A stretch of 32,320 bases of DNA from DATKZH01 sp964475955 (GTDB taxonomy: Bacteria; Planctomycetota; Planctomycetia; Pirellulales; Thermoguttaceae), in assembly GCA_964475955.1 (NCBI GenBank), contig CAYYZY010000079.1, forward strand, positions 1-32,320, given 5' to 3'. Position 1 is the first letter of the stretch, and every line of letters starts with the position of its first letter. Positions 32,283 through 32,320 of the stretch are shown piece after piece. The notes under the pieces are model-generated. The model had not been told where the DNA came from. It saw only the letters and a list, made by a program, of their open reading frames with translations, and did no database searches. The position numbers and the translations under genes are program-made.

Positions 32283-32320
32283 TGCTGTCAACATCTTTGG
32301 TCAGGGGCCCCGGGGCGCTT

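Overview
The window reads as a high-GC chromosome segment from a Planctomycetes bacterium, most likely of the Pirellulales type. The lineage markers are a DUF1559 prepilin-like protein with the C-terminal H-X9-DG motif, a secreted sulfatase, a HzsA-related multiheme secreted protein, a Ser/Thr kinase with an extracytoplasmic sensor domain, an LL-diaminopimelate-type aminotransferase, transthyretin-like lipoproteins, and many short intergenic palindromes. The lineage is an inference from gene families; there is no rRNA in the window. One 100-base run of N (8531-8630) marks an assembly gap inside a tandem repeat.

Layout. 1-604: 3' end of a C45-type peptidase/acyltransferase. 604-5354 (minus strand): a signalling cluster made of a receptor-like Ser/Thr kinase, a 64-aa single-helix membrane microprotein whose start overlaps the kinase stop (TAATG), and an FHA-GAF-nucleotidyl cyclase. 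5900-7617 (minus): a DUF1559 protein followed by a transthyretin-like lipoprotein. 7618-9044: a gene-free segment with two unrelated tandem arrays and several hairpins. 9045-13848 (minus): a secreted ADP-ribosylglycohydrolase-family protein, then a HzsA-related triheme protein. 14108-15514 (plus): a sulfatase. 15729-15968 (minus): a C-terminal remnant of a dihydrodipicolinate synthase-family gene. 16108-19969 (minus): a cation/proton antiporter with CBS domains, an orphan CBS remnant, and a ClC channel. 20295-21537 (minus): a DksA-type zinc-finger protein and LspA.

21925-29465 (plus): threonine synthase, a TPR lipoprotein, 3-phosphoglycerate dehydrogenase, a second transthyretin-like lipoprotein, a secreted nucleoside hydrolase and a DapL-like aminotransferase. 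29568-29912 (minus): a P-II protein convergent with it. 30501-32139 (plus): a Tat-exported amidohydrolase, a truncated small exported ORF and a 4Fe-4S ferredoxin.

How the genes may work together. The kinase, microprotein and FHA-cyclase look like one sensory unit: an outside ligand sensor controls a cytoplasmic kinase, and a phosphothreonine-binding FHA protein made from the same transcript could carry the signal to a cyclase. The cyclase appears to lack the usual purine-contacting lysine, so its product is uncertain. The amino-acid genes are ordinary housekeeping genes placed near each other rather than a clear operon. The most unusual non-coding content is a family of intergenic hairpins whose stems differ but whose 3-4 base loops (TCC/GGA, GAA) are kept, and a G-rich heptamer array able to form G-quadruplexes.
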